A DNA stretch of 64,000 bases from Rotaria sordida (lineage: Eukaryota > Rotifera > Eurotatoria > Philodinida > Philodinidae): positions 156,991-220,990 of the forward strand of contig CAJNOL010000162.1 of NCBI GenBank assembly GCA_905250125.1, in the 5' to 3' direction. The notes beneath the pieces were generated by a model. That model was not told where the DNA came from and did no database searches. It was given only the letters and a program-made list of their open reading frames with translations. How positions within the stretch are numbered: position 1 is the stretch's first letter; each line of letters begins with the position of its first letter. Below are positions 28,001-37,697 of this stretch, in pieces. Both the position numbers and the translations under genes were made by a program.

Positions 28001-31000
28001 ATTAAAATATCTTTCACGAACAGCATCATTATTAGGTATTTATTTTATGAAGATTTTTAAAAGAAATTTTTATAATTTATGTTTTTTTTTTTTTTTTAGG
28101 TTTAAAAATATTTATTATTAGTTTTAGTAAACAAATAAAATATGAATGGCAACGAATTATACGAGCAATAAAATTAATGTGTAATAAACAATCAAATATT
28201 TCATCAAATATTTTATTATTTATTGATTTTATTGTTTCATATAAAACACCAATTTATGTCATTCTTCGACCATTTCTTTTACATTATGTATAAATATAAA
28301 TCGTTATTGAATTTAATAATTATTTTATGTTTTTCTTTTTCTATAGATACATTCAATTACATCAGAAAATGATTGTGATTATGAAATAATTAGAAATATT
28401 CAACAAAAACTTATGTTTGACAAAATAGTACCATTAAAATCTATGAATGAAATTTTAAATGAACTTATACAAGAATTAAATCAATTAAAAGCAGAATTAA
28501 CAGGTATAAATTGATTGAATAATAAAAATTGATATGTCATAATTGTGATTGCATATTTGAAAGGTACACTATGAGATTATTGAGTTAATAATTTATTTTA
28601 TAGTTTAAATAAACTGTCGAAGATGAAGAAAAGTATTGACATCAGCGATAATATCAGTTCGATTCGAACTTTTTAAAAATTATAAGTTAATTCAATTCCA
28701 AAAATACGTGTGATTCAATCTCTGATAGTCATAAAGGAAAAGTCATATCATAATAAGTTTGATTTCTTGTGAACTCGGTTCACCGACATTTCCGTAAGTG
28801 ATACTACAGCGGCGACACTTACGCACAAAATGAATTTTTTTCTTCTCTAATTATATTAACTTAAGTGTGTGGGTGTGAGTAAGTATAGTTGTGTATAAGT
28901 GTCTTCCTTTCAATTACATGACTACACTCACATAAATCCCATACCATCCACACTCATAAGTATCGTGTCATATGTAAACCATACTCTGAATGGGTTTATA
29001 TGATATTAGAAAGTGATCATCTTATTAGAAGAAACAAGATATGATTTTTCTTAACACAGTTATTATTATCAGATATGTTCTATAAATTATTTACTTGTTT
29101 TTCTATCTATTTAGATGAATCAAGAGCATCAGATGTTTATGATACGCGTCCAACGAGTACAGAAAAAATCCGACTCGATAGTGAAACACATCAACAAATG
29201 AAAGATAGTGATGGTATTACAACACGAATAAATACTATGCAGGATGGACGATTAAATAATAGTCTAACAACAAATACATTTAATTATCAACAACAACAAC
29301 AATTATGTGATAATAGTTTAAATTTATCATCAAAAAAGAGACCTGAAAAGATCCGACCAAATGAAGCTTTGAATATACTTGAAACATATTATGCTCGATA
29401 TAGAATTCGATGTGGTGGTGGTAAGAAAATCAATTTCATCTCTAGATTGCAAAAAAATTTGTTTATTCAAACAAAAACATGGTGTACTCATATAGATAGA
29501 TCGATGTTAGATTAAATTCCGAAATATTCAAGAGAAAGAAATAATTTTATACTGATAAGTAATCAGATTTTAGTTTGAAGTAAATTTGAATGTATTAGAT
29601 AATTGAACGGAAGATATTCATATGAAGACAAAAAACTTTTTGAGATAGAATATGAGAAATTCAAATTAATCTATAAGTTCTAATAATTATTTTACATTAT
29701 TATTATTCAACAAATTTTCATTTTATGATATATCAAAAAATCTGTTAGCGCAATCCCTGTGGGGTTAAAATGTTAAACACCATGTAGCTGTTGTTGCTAA
29801 TCATTGTATAGATTCATGAGAAATGAAATTTATCTCGATTTAGTTTTTTTATACTCACACTCACATCCTAAAAGGATTAAAGGCTGTAAAGGAACTAAAG
29901 GAAGTGAAATTTATGCAAGTCACAGTAGCTTGAAAAGTCACAAAGAAAAAAGAGACAAATTTTATTTTTCATAAACCCCTGAACTAAGAAAAAGATGGCT
30001 TTATTCTATCTGTTTTGGGACATATTTCTTCACTATCCCCTTTGTATATCAAAAACATCTGTGATGGAGAAGAAAGGCGTCTGTTACGCCTTTTAATGAT
30101 TTCTAGCTAGCATTTGTTACAGTCTGTGAGGGAAAGAGTGGGATCTAAGTTTTTATCTCTATACTTCAATATTCCTTTTAGATCATGTTTCACAAAATTG
30201 TACAGAACATTTAACGGTCAATTGTCTTTCATCAATGACAAACGAAACAACAACATTTATGTCAGGTAGTAAATGATTTTTCTTATTGATTTCTGTTCTT
30301 CATATCTATTCTATATAATAGATACTTCACGTCTTCGATCACCATCAAATTCACATTCTCCAATGTCATTATTACGTGCAGTAACGGTTACTGGTAATCG
30401 AAGTCCTACAACAATTGATCATTCATTTCAATATTATAATCCAATGAAAGAAAATTTTTCTGATAAATTTTCAATCGATAAGGAAATTACACCTCAATTA
30501 CGAACATTTCGTGGATGGAAACGAAACTTAGCACATTTAGATAAATCTCGATCAACGAAAAGTTCGGGTCAATTATCTGTGAGTTTTTCTAAATTACAAT
30601 TTTCTCTATAAAACAATTTGTTTTCTTTTTTTTTTTGTTTTTATATAGACATCAAAAGTATCAACTATGAAATATGATTCTACCAAAGAAATGAATCCTA
30701 TATTTCGACCAATTAGGTAAAATATCTTAATGCAAGGTTTAACATATCATTTTTAAACTATTATTATTATTTTTTCTTTTCTCTACTCTTCTAATTGATT
30801 GAAAAAAGACAGAGATCGATTTTATTATAATCTATATCACAGTCCTTTATCGTTTTGCTAGTCTTACTTGATCGCATGGACATATACATCGTTTTTGTAT
30901 GATGAATTTACTTTTGTTTTTGATTTTCATTAAAGAATACCGTCTTCTTTTCTACTACTTGATTATATATATCGACTGTCCCAAAATACTTTTAACGTAA

Positions 31001-32680
31001 TTTATTTTGCATATATATATATATGCGCAGATAAACAACAAAAACTCTAAATTTTTTCAAAAAATTCATGGTCGATTTCTCTAACAAAAGTATACCAAAA
31101 AAAAAATGATTTTCTACTGGTTCTCATGTATTTTTAAAAATACTAAAGGAAAAAGTGTGAACAATTACTATTTTCCGTTATCTGTAAAGTAAGAGAAATG
31201 TTTATAATAATATCTATTTTATACTGATCTTTACAAAGATAATTCATTAAAAAAAAAAGTATAATTTTCTTGTTAAAAAGATTCATAATGTAAGTTTTCA
31301 CAATATTCAAAATATACGATATGTTTTTGATTTATTCTTATTAATTTTGAGAGGACGAAAAACAAAGTTGTACAAGATATATCATTTTTTACTCTTCCGA
31401 ATTCAACTTAGTTTTCAATCTAAACGGATAATCGTCTATTATTCACTTTTAATTCTTTTTCAAGACTTTTGAACATCAAAACAAGCATCTTAGCAATATC
31501 AAGATATTGAGCTATTAGTTTTTCTATAATGAATTCAATTTCCATGATCAACTTGCCACTTGTAGAGCGTTCACTTCACTGTTGTAATGAATAACTGCAG
31601 TATATAGAGGTTAATGCGTCTGTATTTCTATCGACCCGAACCTGGTAGATCCAGAATTGGGCATAGTCAGGTCTATACCGGAGTCGTTTTCACGAATATC
31701 TGGCGTCCTTTGTGTAGATAACCACAGGAAGAGTCTAGATTCCAACTATTTATTGGCTCTTCTTACAAAAAATAGTCATTCTAAAGTTGAATCTTAGCCA
31801 AAACGCTGTTTCCAAGTACGCTGACGTAAACTCTTTTCTATAGAGACTTAAAACTGAATACCAACTGGGTCTGGAAAGACCTGCAGTTCTCGAACAGTCT
31901 ATCACATAACTTTCCTATTGATTCTTCTATAATCGATCAGAATAAATTAAGACTATTTTTTACTTTGGATGTTGTGAATAATTTTGTGATGAATTCTTTC
32001 AAAAACTACATAAAGTAATTAGAAATTCTCTGCGGAAAGATGAATATAAAATAGATATTTATGCCGGATAACGGTCATTTTCGATTGGAATTCGAAAAAC
32101 TTGATTACACTATTGCTGCTTTCATTTTCCTACCATTTTTTGAAATTGCCTGATCGAAATTGGCCGTACTTTATTTAGGTTTGTATCATGAAAAATAGCA
32201 ATCGTTCACACATCATTTTGGTTTAGTTTAATAAAAGTGTATTAGAACAAGCCAAATAGATTATTTTCTTGATAAAGTTATTGTAGAGAATTCGACGATG
32301 CATCTTTCCAACAAAAGCCGAGAATATCATTTATCCATACAGAAATATATGCAAATAAATTATGTTTTTTCGACATTTTGAAACATTTGGTTTTTTTTTA
32401 TCGTTTTTTGTTTAGACAAGTCAATGAACAACACTCTATTCCAGTTATAAATGAACGAAGTTCTAATTCTTTACATGTGCATGCTTCACATAACCAAACA
32501 ATTCTTAATTCATTTTTCGATGATAATATAAATTCAGGCGATGATCAAGCATCAAATTCGTGTATTCCTTTAACAGAGACCATCCTAAGACAAAGTGAAT
32601 CAGATAAAAATGCATTGGTATCACGTTTGTCGAATACATCACCTATGAATGTTGATGATGAAGATGAATCGCAACTTTAA
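7052..32680 (+). CDS. UNC80: UNC80, NALCN sodium-leak channel complex subunit, 39 exons
   Basis: UNC80 is a very large scaffold that links UNC79 to the NALCN leak channel and sets neuronal resting excitability. Exons: 7052-7206, 7263-7311, 7383-7481, 7534-8500, 10136-10721, 10889-11518, 13415-13543, 13607-13722, 13785-14125, 14186-14294, 14359-14546, 14606-14821, 14885-15005, 15072-15368, 15435-15605, 15676-15795, 17092-17510, 17592-17690, 17769-17907, 17961-18142, 18205-18339, 18403-18589, 18655-18798, 19787-19887, 19958-20739, 21785-21976, 23280-23752, 24222-24525, 24581-24992, 25069-25164, 25237-25386, 27672-28035, 28100-28287, 28347-28503, 29115-29420, 30182-30265, 30322-30578, 30649-30716, 32416-32680. 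Phases join throughout to about 3,265 residues, close to the vertebrate length (about 3,258). Family landmarks occur in order: IQIFLWRQ near residue 45, VLVQNILHGLSPSLTDAI, LIWQPLFE, TYFDIGIIRTLF, GQWPIWMR, EITSFLRET, PPSIEFVLPSP, FYILHRIPFILQ, VAYAPDSIRSLQM. A polyglutamine run lies near residue 122. Weakest points: the donor at 8501 (gttgaa) and the acceptor at 19958. The start is the first ATG after an acceptor-like site. Confidence 0.93.
9083..9600. mobile_element. foldback element in UNC80 intron 4 (first of two)
   Basis: The block around 9262-9360 (ctgatttttgaa ... cttgaaactttacg ... tttaatgagaatag ... gtttcaaggc) recurs in reverse complement at about 9465-9560, with a spacer of roughly 100 bp. 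The same family is present at 51086-51662. The left boundary is set at CTTACAAGGGAAGT; the right boundary is uncertain. No open frame suggests a transposase. Confidence 0.55.
9618..10105. mobile_element. second foldback element in UNC80 intron 4
   Basis: Sequence at about 9745-9850 (gagctactcattt ... tcattagatagtcttgaaag) is repeated inverted at about 9985-10075 (ctttcaggactatctaatga ... gagtagttctcaat). The arms also pair further in (tctcgaaatattcagtttcc against ggaaaatgaatatcttgaga). The probable left end CTTACGAGGAAAG resembles the ends of neighbouring elements, which suggests one TIR type shared by a family. It stops about 30 bp before the exon-5 acceptor. Confidence 0.55.
12014..12440. 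mobile_element. miniature TIR element in UNC80 intron 6
   Basis: Terminal inverted repeats: left TCCACTCTGCTCGAAAGTAT at 12014, right the reverse complement of TCCACTCTGCTTGAAAGTAT ending at 12440. Pairing continues imperfectly for about 90 bp per arm (for example gagaagttttcataggtttt against the inverted cagaagtgttcaaagttttt). Length is about 427 bp. No clear target duplication and no transposase frame. Confidence 0.6.
13040..13395. repeat. inverted repeat in UNC80 intron 6, adjacent to exon 7
   Basis: Left arm near 13055-13150 (aatataattttgtttaga, ctacatagaacgatagagc, ctctacaaaataaggcatct) pairs with right arm near 13255-13345 in reverse complement (ctctataaaataagatatca, ctacatagaataatagagt, aatataattttgttttaaa). 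The right arm ends within 25 bp of the exon-7 acceptor at 13414. It is probably another foldback element; the termini are unclear. Confidence 0.5.
16193..16680. repeat. inverted repeat element in UNC80 intron 16
   Basis: The left end GGATACTACTTAGTATTCTA at 16193 is matched by the reverse complement of GGATGCTACATAGTATTCTA ending at 16680. Inner pairing includes acttgatgaagctattga (left) against acttgatgaagctgttga (right, inverted) and a 'catttga ... tagcttgt' block. Divergence between the arms suggests some age. No coding content is supported. Confidence 0.5.
19111..19411. mobile_element. hAT-like miniature element with perfect 8-bp target duplication
   Basis: The element proper is 19119-19403 (285 bp). 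Its ends are exact inverted repeats of CAGTGTCCGACACGGGTC, and the terminal bases also form a small palindrome (GTGTCCGACAC). The element is flanked on both sides by ATTGGTAT (19111-19118 and 19404-19411), an exact 8-bp direct repeat. An 8-bp target duplication with a CAGTG-type terminus is characteristic of hAT-superfamily insertions. Next to each end are GC-rich runs of a CGGGT pentamer (about 19130-19200 and 19357-19376), a sharp contrast with the AT-rich host. The 285-bp length rules out an internal transposase, so it would depend on one elsewhere. It lies in the UNC80 intron before exon 24. Confidence 0.85.
20857..21454. mobile_element. TIR element with nearly identical arms of about 160 bp in UNC80 intron 25
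   Basis: The left arm (CTAATGTCCATTTCAGAGAT at 20857 onward, to about 21015) and the right arm (about 21297 to 21454) are almost perfect reverse complements, sharing cctgcggttttcaccgttgg and gactttcctgaaggtttta. The small differences suggest a younger element than the other foldbacks here. Two minus-strand open frames over it are reflections of the paired arms and not genes. I could not find a convincing target duplication or a transposase frame. Confidence 0.75.
22062..23213. mobile_element. 1.15-kb foldback element in UNC80 intron 26
   Basis: Left sequence around 22075-22150 (aggactcata, cattatgcttttcttct, gagttattg) is mirrored at about 23120-23200. A second paired block is at 22525-22670 (gattcgg/gaagcc, aagaaaattacgattt, ggtattctga, catcccaaattga, gacttactt) and inverted at 22900-23020. 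So the inverted arms are about 500-600 bp each and the element nearly fills the intron. Boundaries are approximate; no target duplication was identified. Confidence 0.6.
23846..23945. repeat. partial copy of the dispersed foldback family
   Basis: Within UNC80 intron 27, 'ctcattagagtctatc' followed by 'gtcctaactcaaaagcgatttt' and 'cgttaggaaggttct' matches the outer arm of the elements at 5651-6734 and 51086-51662 in reverse orientation. Only one arm is evident. Confidence 0.45.
26542..27391. mobile_element. 850-bp TIR element in UNC80 intron 31
   Basis: The left arm (26542 to about 26705) and right arm (about 27230 to 27391) are reverse complements with few differences. Shared blocks are acagtagtcacaaaaagtag, accgtttgggctaatatttt, taaatagaactcagtgaa and gatcgcaggcaccagccc. 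The middle, about 520 bp, is not paired and shows no transposase. No clear target duplication was found. The same 2.3-kb intron has about 1.1 kb of further unexplained sequence before the element. Confidence 0.7.
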
Positions 32681-32950
32681 ATTAGTTCATCGATTCTTTA
32701 TGTTTTTTTCTCTATCTCAATCTTTTATTTGATTTCTGTATGTTAGATTTTTTGGTAAGTTGAAAATAAAAAGAAATAATATATAGAAAATGAATGTTTG
32801 TTTGTTCAGTTTTTGCTTTTGTCACTTTTCTTATTTTTTTGGCTTTGAGACCGTGAATACATAAATATAAATTGAAATTTATCTTTCAAACTTTGTAATC
32901 TTGCAAAGCGACATTCAATATGACAAATAAATGACTTAATATCAAATTTT
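31931..32950. repeat. segmental duplication, copy A (UNC80 end plus degenerate DRC10 end)
   Basis: About 1 kb is repeated at 36716-37697 in the same orientation, offset by about 4.73 kb. It covers the last part of UNC80 intron 38, the terminal UNC80 exon (32416-32680, intact here), and, on the opposite strand, the 3' end of DRC10 (broken here). Matched stretches include ttgataaagttattgtagag, agaatt/ttgacgatg, gacaagtcaatgaaca, ggctttgagacc and caaactttgtaatcttgc. Similarity is obvious but gapped, so it is not a very recent event. Confidence 0.8.
32806..32935 (-). pseudogene. degenerate copy of the DRC10 3' end
   Basis: On the minus strand this resembles the last two DRC10 exons: a LQ.KVRK-like remnant of the IQ motif, then a GLKAKK-like start of the basic tail and a stop (TGA) at 32806. 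The donor has decayed from GTAAAT to ATAAAT, and the tail has a frame-disturbing change (KPKK run replaced by a shifted Lys/Asn stretch). None of the upstream coiled-coil exons is next to it. It sits just past the stop codon of the intact UNC80 gene. Confidence 0.7.
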
Positions 32951-33372
32951 GATGTTGAAAATACCTTGAAGAACAAATGGTGAGAAGAGGTTTTTTTTTG
33001 CTTGTATTCAGATGCTTGTGATATGATGAGAGCTGTTATTTCCCGTATGTTCATGATTTTTTCATCGATTTCACCAATGGGTCACATGACAATTTCCATC
33101 AATCGATAGAGTTCCAGATCCTCAAAAAATAATCCATACAAAGTATAAATATAAATATGAAAAGTTGAAGACACAATTAGGATCAGGATTGCAATGAATA
33201 GAAATCTAAGTACTTGTCTTGGTCAGACTGCATAAACATTGCATCCACAATGATAAATTAATAATTTGATTTTGAATAGAATTACTCGCACTATTAGGAA
33301 AAACGACTTTTTTTTTTTACTTTTGATTCAGTTTAAGAAATGAATGTGTGTCGTTGATTATTATTTTCCTAG

Positions 33373-33452
33373 CTACTAGCAAGGAAGATATTATTGATGA
33401 AGCAATTAAACTTTTTCCAAGTCAACATTTTCATTTTGTAATTATGATATAA
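33373..33452 (+). pseudogene. exon-like scrap, terminal-exon type
   Basis: After a good acceptor (ttattttcctag) there is an open stretch reading TSKEDIIDEAIKLFPSQHF and ending HFVIMI with a TAA at 33450. A possible AATAAA lies about 45 bp later. The composition looks coding, but I do not recognise the protein and no matching upstream exon is nearby. It could be the remnant of a last exon. Confidence 0.3.
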
Positions 33453-33714
33453 AAATGAATTAAATAATATTAATTGAAATTGTATTTATGAATAAAGCAT
33501 CAACCTGATCGAATTTTTCTTTTTTATTTGTACTATAAGAAAAATGAATTATTTTCGGTGTCGATCCCGTATTTAAGCAAGTATAAAAAGAATTCTCATC
33601 ATTGGCTAGTTACATTATTGATTAGAGAAAGCATAGAATTCTTTGTTCATTTGTGTTCAAGATGATTGTTATTATTATTACTCTTCTTCGTGTCTTTTTC
33701 TTAAAGTACGCTGT

Positions 33715-33852
33715 CTAATAACCCGTAGAATCAATAGTAACAATATCACAAATAGTATGTGAGGGAGCCACAAGTCGTGACACATATTCAAAAATTGTTT
33801 GTTTTACTGATGTGGAATTTTCGAGAATATTATTGATAATAGTCATAAGAGC
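33715..33852 (-). pseudogene. exon-like scrap on the minus strand
   Basis: Following an acceptor-like ttattag at 33853-33859 (minus strand), 45 codons stay open, reading ALMTIINNILENSTSVKQTI and later YVSRLVAPSHTICDIVTIDS, then a stop. The amino-acid mix is ordinary for a folded protein, unlike chance frames in this AT-rich DNA. The family is unknown to me, and it is oriented against its neighbours. Confidence 0.3.
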
Positions 33853-33926
33853 CTAATAATGACTGATTCGGATGAATAAGAACTTTATAATAAACTTAGG
33901 GTTTGTATCAAATTCCTTGAAAATAG

Positions 33927-34063
33927 GTCAGCATCGACTTGAGGTAGCACCATCTGGTCTGTCGAGAGAGATTTATGAGAAAACATTGGCTGATATTCGA
34001 AAGGACAATTTTTTGAATGCGCTCACTTTAGAACAACTTTGTACTCTTCGAAAAATTCTATAG
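33927..34063 (+). pseudogene. exon-like scrap (APSGLSREIYEK)
   Basis: After an acceptor-like aaaatag, the frame reads LEVAPSGLSREIYEKTLADI, then RKDNFLNALTLEQLCTLRKI and a stop at 34061. It is balanced, helical-looking and charged. No family recognised. It could be a terminal exon of a lost gene. Confidence 0.3.
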
Positions 34064-34209
34064 TGCAACATTGAAATAGATTTGGATATTTTTTTGTTTT
34101 TCTCTCTTTGTCTCATCAATTTTAACTGCATACTGTATAGTTCGTATAACACTTTAATATGTAATAACTATAGTTGTGGACATTTCATAAAATTGTTGAT
34201 ATAATTTAG

Positions 34210-34348
34210 ATGGGAAGAAATTGTTGCTCGTGTTGACCAACTGTCGATCAATCATAACACAACTGTAATCAATGTAAAACTCGTCCAAATATTGATACCA
34301 ACTACTAAGGAATATAAACCAATGCGGCATATAATTCTACTATCTTAG
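34210..34348 (+). pseudogene. exon-like scrap (WEEIVARVDQLS)
   Basis: After an acceptor-like aatttag the frame reads WEEIVARVDQLSINHNTTVI, then NVKLVQILIPTTKEYKPMRH and a stop. The coding look is suggestive only. It is 147 bp downstream of the previous scrap and in the same orientation, but the two do not join without an intervening stop. Confidence 0.25.
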
Positions 34349-34484
34349 GTACGAATTTGTTGTCCTTAGTATTGTCGTATGTTATAGATTACTTTTGATC
34401 AAATATCTGCCACCTCAGATTCATCAATACAAATATGAGTTTTTTTTTTGTGATAAAAACATTTGTTTTTCTCATTTGTTCAAG

Positions 34485-34627
34485 ATTGATGCACAACTAT
34501 GTTCTTCATCATCGCTCAAGCCATCTCCACAATCGATTATTTCATTCGGCGGCAGTAAATTACATCTAGAAAACATTGATTTAAATGATGCTCAAGAAAA
34601 AGCTCATCGTACCTTTGTCATCATCAG
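34485..34627 (+). pseudogene. exon-like scrap with acceptor and donor
   Basis: Bounded by ttgttcaag and a GTATAA donor, the open frame reads IDAQLCSSSSLKPSPQSIIS and later LHLENIDLNDAQEKAHRTFV. A short open piece just upstream (ITFDQISATSDSSIQI after tgttatag) might be a companion exon. No family recognised. Confidence 0.3.
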
Positions 34628-36667
34628 GTATAACGCTGTCATGACATAAGTTTAATAACATAATCAATAGAAATGGATAAATTAAGTAGATAAAAATTAA
34701 ATATAAATAATGAAATTTTAAATTAATTAATGCTTTTTATGACACTTCGAACATTTAAAGGATCATTTTCAAATACACAAAATGAAACTCAATCCAACTA
34801 ATATAATGGTTGTTTAAATCATTGCGTACACTTTTAAATAGTACAATCAATATAAATGGACAGATTAAACAGATAAGAATAAAATAAAAATAGTGTAGTT
34901 TTGTGGGTGTGGCGGAGTGGGTGGATGTGACTGTTCTCTTCGATTACAATCATATCCATTAGCTCAAAACTATACTATTTTTATTATATTCTTATCGACA
35001 CAAGCGTAATTAAAACTCTTACATTTTCAACTAAAGACTATCATTAATATTTCCAACGCTCACGTCTCTAAAAATGTCTTTTGTTTCAATATTTGAAATT
35101 ATCACAACCGATCCATAGAAACACAATGTAGGAAATATCTTACAGCAAATGTTTGGCATGTTTGACTTCTCTCAGTTAGAGAACAAGTGATATTATTGCG
35201 AGATAATTTCTTCTCATATATGAATATTAAAAATTACTATTTAAAACATATGATATTGAAATATCTTATTTTCAGTTTGATGAATATTTTAGGAGAAATA
35301 TCAGAATGAGAATTTGTTTTTATTACTTAATCATTATTTCCTTATTGTTGTTGTTATAAATCATGCAAGTGAATTAGGACATATGCTAGTTATTTTAACA
35401 TTAAAATAAGTATTTCAGTCGTTGGATTAATATTGAAATGCAATATTATTCACATTATATTCAATCAATTGTTAATAGAATAAATTTGAAGATAAAAAGT
35501 TTAAAACATCTAATTCAAAATTTTTTATAAAACTAGAGCAAGAAACTATAAGATGAAAGGTGAGATCGCTCGACGGAGAAGTTAATGAGCTTTTTGATAT
35601 CTTGCTAGTTTCAGTAGGTTGATATGATATAATTATTGTCTCTTCCAGTATGTTCATAGGTCTTTAAATGTCACATGGGTATATGATACTTTTCAAGATG
35701 CTGTAACAATATAAGGATTGAAAATTGATCTAATCTCGTGTATTATACCACATTGATATCAACTTGTTGTTAAAAGAAGTACCCTAAATGGAATATATTG
35801 ATGTTGCTAGAAATGCAGATCAATCGTCCTGAGTGTTTAGTGTAAATATTCATTTTAGTTGTGGAACTCCTATAATATGTACGAGTGTAACTTAAAAGTG
35901 AGATTTTTTCTGCTCCTCCTCCTCTCACAGATATTTTATTCTTTGAGATAGCTTTCCTTCCATCTGTAGATAATCCTAAAATATGTGATCCATCTAGGAG
36001 TCTTTTTTTATTTTATTAAAAACTTAAGCACTATATGGCTTTCACATTTTAGTTCCAGTGGAAACTGCTCTAGTAAGTTTTTATATGTTGTTTTAGTTCG
36101 CAAGATTTAAGAAACGGTGCATAAGTAGATCATACGAGATAATGGCTTTTGGATGAAATCTCACCAATGCAATGTATATGCCTTTTCTACTGTATTATTC
36201 AATAGCAATGAGGATGAAATAGTGATAGCCGAAACTGATGGAACAACTTCATTTGATGTCCGTGAAAGAAAAAACAGGCTAAATTTTTGTTTTATTATCC
36301 AAAAAAAATTATTGGATGAAGTCCAGTCAATAGTGACATGGAACGAAAAAACTTTTAGAAAGGGACTTTTGCAACATCCTGTAATTCCTATGATGAAGCA
36401 AAATCAGCAGCTATCACGACGTTTTTTCTATGGAGTTTTACTACAGATCATAAAATTTATTTTGATGTTGAATACAAAGCATTAGATTGAAATGAGCACT
36501 CTTTCTTCAACAAGACGATTTCTTTCACCTTCAATTAAATTGTGTTACATGCTATCGAAAAATAAGACCAAGGTTTTGGATAAATCCAAATAACCCTGCA
36601 AAAAAGTCTTGATGGTCTCTCAGTTAAGTAGTGTAGTTGGACTATCACAGATAGTAATGAAGTGTAT

Positions 36668-36700
36668 GTGGGTGTGAGTCTTTCTTTCGCTCACACCCAC
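36668..36700. repeat. perfect 11-bp hairpin
   Basis: GTGGGTGTGAG at 36668-36678 is followed, after an 11-base pyrimidine-rich loop, by its exact reverse complement CTCACACCCAC at 36690-36700. A similar GTGGGTGTGAG occurs singly near 28868 in an UNC80 intron, and a related GTGGGTGTGG-like run near 34903. It sits about 15 bp before the left edge of duplication copy B. Confidence 0.7.
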
Positions 36701-36715
36701 ACTGTTGACTCACTC

Positions 36716-37697
36716 ATAATCGATTAGAATCAATTAAGAGTTCTTTTTTTTTTTTACTTTGAATATTAGGAACAATTTCATTATGTTTCTTTTCAAAAAT
36801 AACGTCAAACGTTTACGAATTCTCGATGAAAAAAATTTCTGTCGGGTAATGGTTGTTGTTGATCGAAATTGGTCGTACTTTATTCGGCTGTATATCACGA
36901 AAAGTAGTAATCATTCACATAATATCATTTTGGTTTAATTTTATCAAAGTGCATTAGAACAAATCAAATGGAACTTTTTCTTGATAAAATTGTTATAGAG
37001 AATTTGACGATGGATCTTTCGAAAAGCAACTCAAGATTTTATTATTTATTTATACAGAAATATATACAAAATAAATTATGTTTTTCACACATTTTGAGAT
37101 ATTCGATATTACTTTTTTTTGTTTTTGATGAATGTATATTTAGACAAGTCAATGAACAGATCTCTGTCTCAAGTATAAATGGACAATGTTCTAATTCTTC
37201 TCATGCATGTATTTCACATGGTCAAACAATTCTTAATGTGTTTTTCGATAATAATACAAATTCAATCAATGACTAAACTTCGAACTGTTCTATTCCTTTT
37301 GATAGACAACGTTTTAAGACGAAATGAATCATATCGAAACAATTCATGAATATCATGTTTATTGAATACATCATCTATGACTATTGATGGTGACAATGAT
37401 TAATCGTAATTTTAAATTAGGTCGCAAATTCTTTATTGATTCTTTTTTCGCTATTTCAATTTTGTATTTGATTTCGGTATAGTTGATTTTTGACAAGCAT
37501 AAAATAAAAAGAAATAATATATTAAAAAATAAACGTGTTTGTTCATTTTTTGCTTTTGCCACTTTTCTTGCCTTTCTTTTTCTTTTTGGCTTTGAGACCC
37601 TGAATATATGGTTATAATGAATATTGAACAAAAAATAAATTGAAATTTACCTTTCGAACTTTGTAACCTTGCCAAAAACGTTGAATATCTCCAGCTG
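36716..37697. repeat. segmental duplication, copy B (degenerate UNC80 end plus intact DRC10 end)
   Basis: This is the partner of copy A at 31931-32950. Here the DRC10 3' end is the functional one (its last two exons lie inside), while the UNC80 terminal exon is broken. Together the copies show that a tail-to-tail UNC80/DRC10 junction was duplicated and each gene kept the half that is contiguous with the rest of it. Confidence 0.8.
37144..37400 (+). pseudogene. broken copy of the last UNC80 exon
   Basis: The frame RQVNEQISVSSINGQCSNSS then HGQTILNVFFDNNTNSIND parallels the real terminal exon (RQVNEQHSIPVINERSSNSL, NQTILNSFFDDNINSGDD) but stops at 37274-37276. Degraded remains of the rest (SNCSIP, then MNIMFIEYII-like shifted sequence) continue to about 37400. 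The upstream intron sequence is also conserved, so this is a DNA-level duplicate and not a processed copy. Confidence 0.8.

Larger units (their letters stand above)
33060..36715. other. rearranged interval between the two junction copies
   Basis: About 3.6 kb with no complete gene. It holds several short stretches that look like exons (listed separately) on both strands, without a joining gene model. An open frame at 36153-36485 (plus) begins with an ATG and has a few acidic residues, but no domain or splice support. A perfect 11-bp hairpin lies at 36668-36700. If the flanking junctions came from a simple tandem duplication, this interval should resemble 37.7-41.4 kb (the DRC10 exons), and by eye it does not. 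Confidence 0.5.

Noticed and set aside
36153-36485. A 110-residue open frame starting MKSHQCNVYAF
   Set aside because: No acceptor, donor, domain or homologue that I recognise, and the second half degrades into low-information sequence. It is noted only as part of the rearranged interval.
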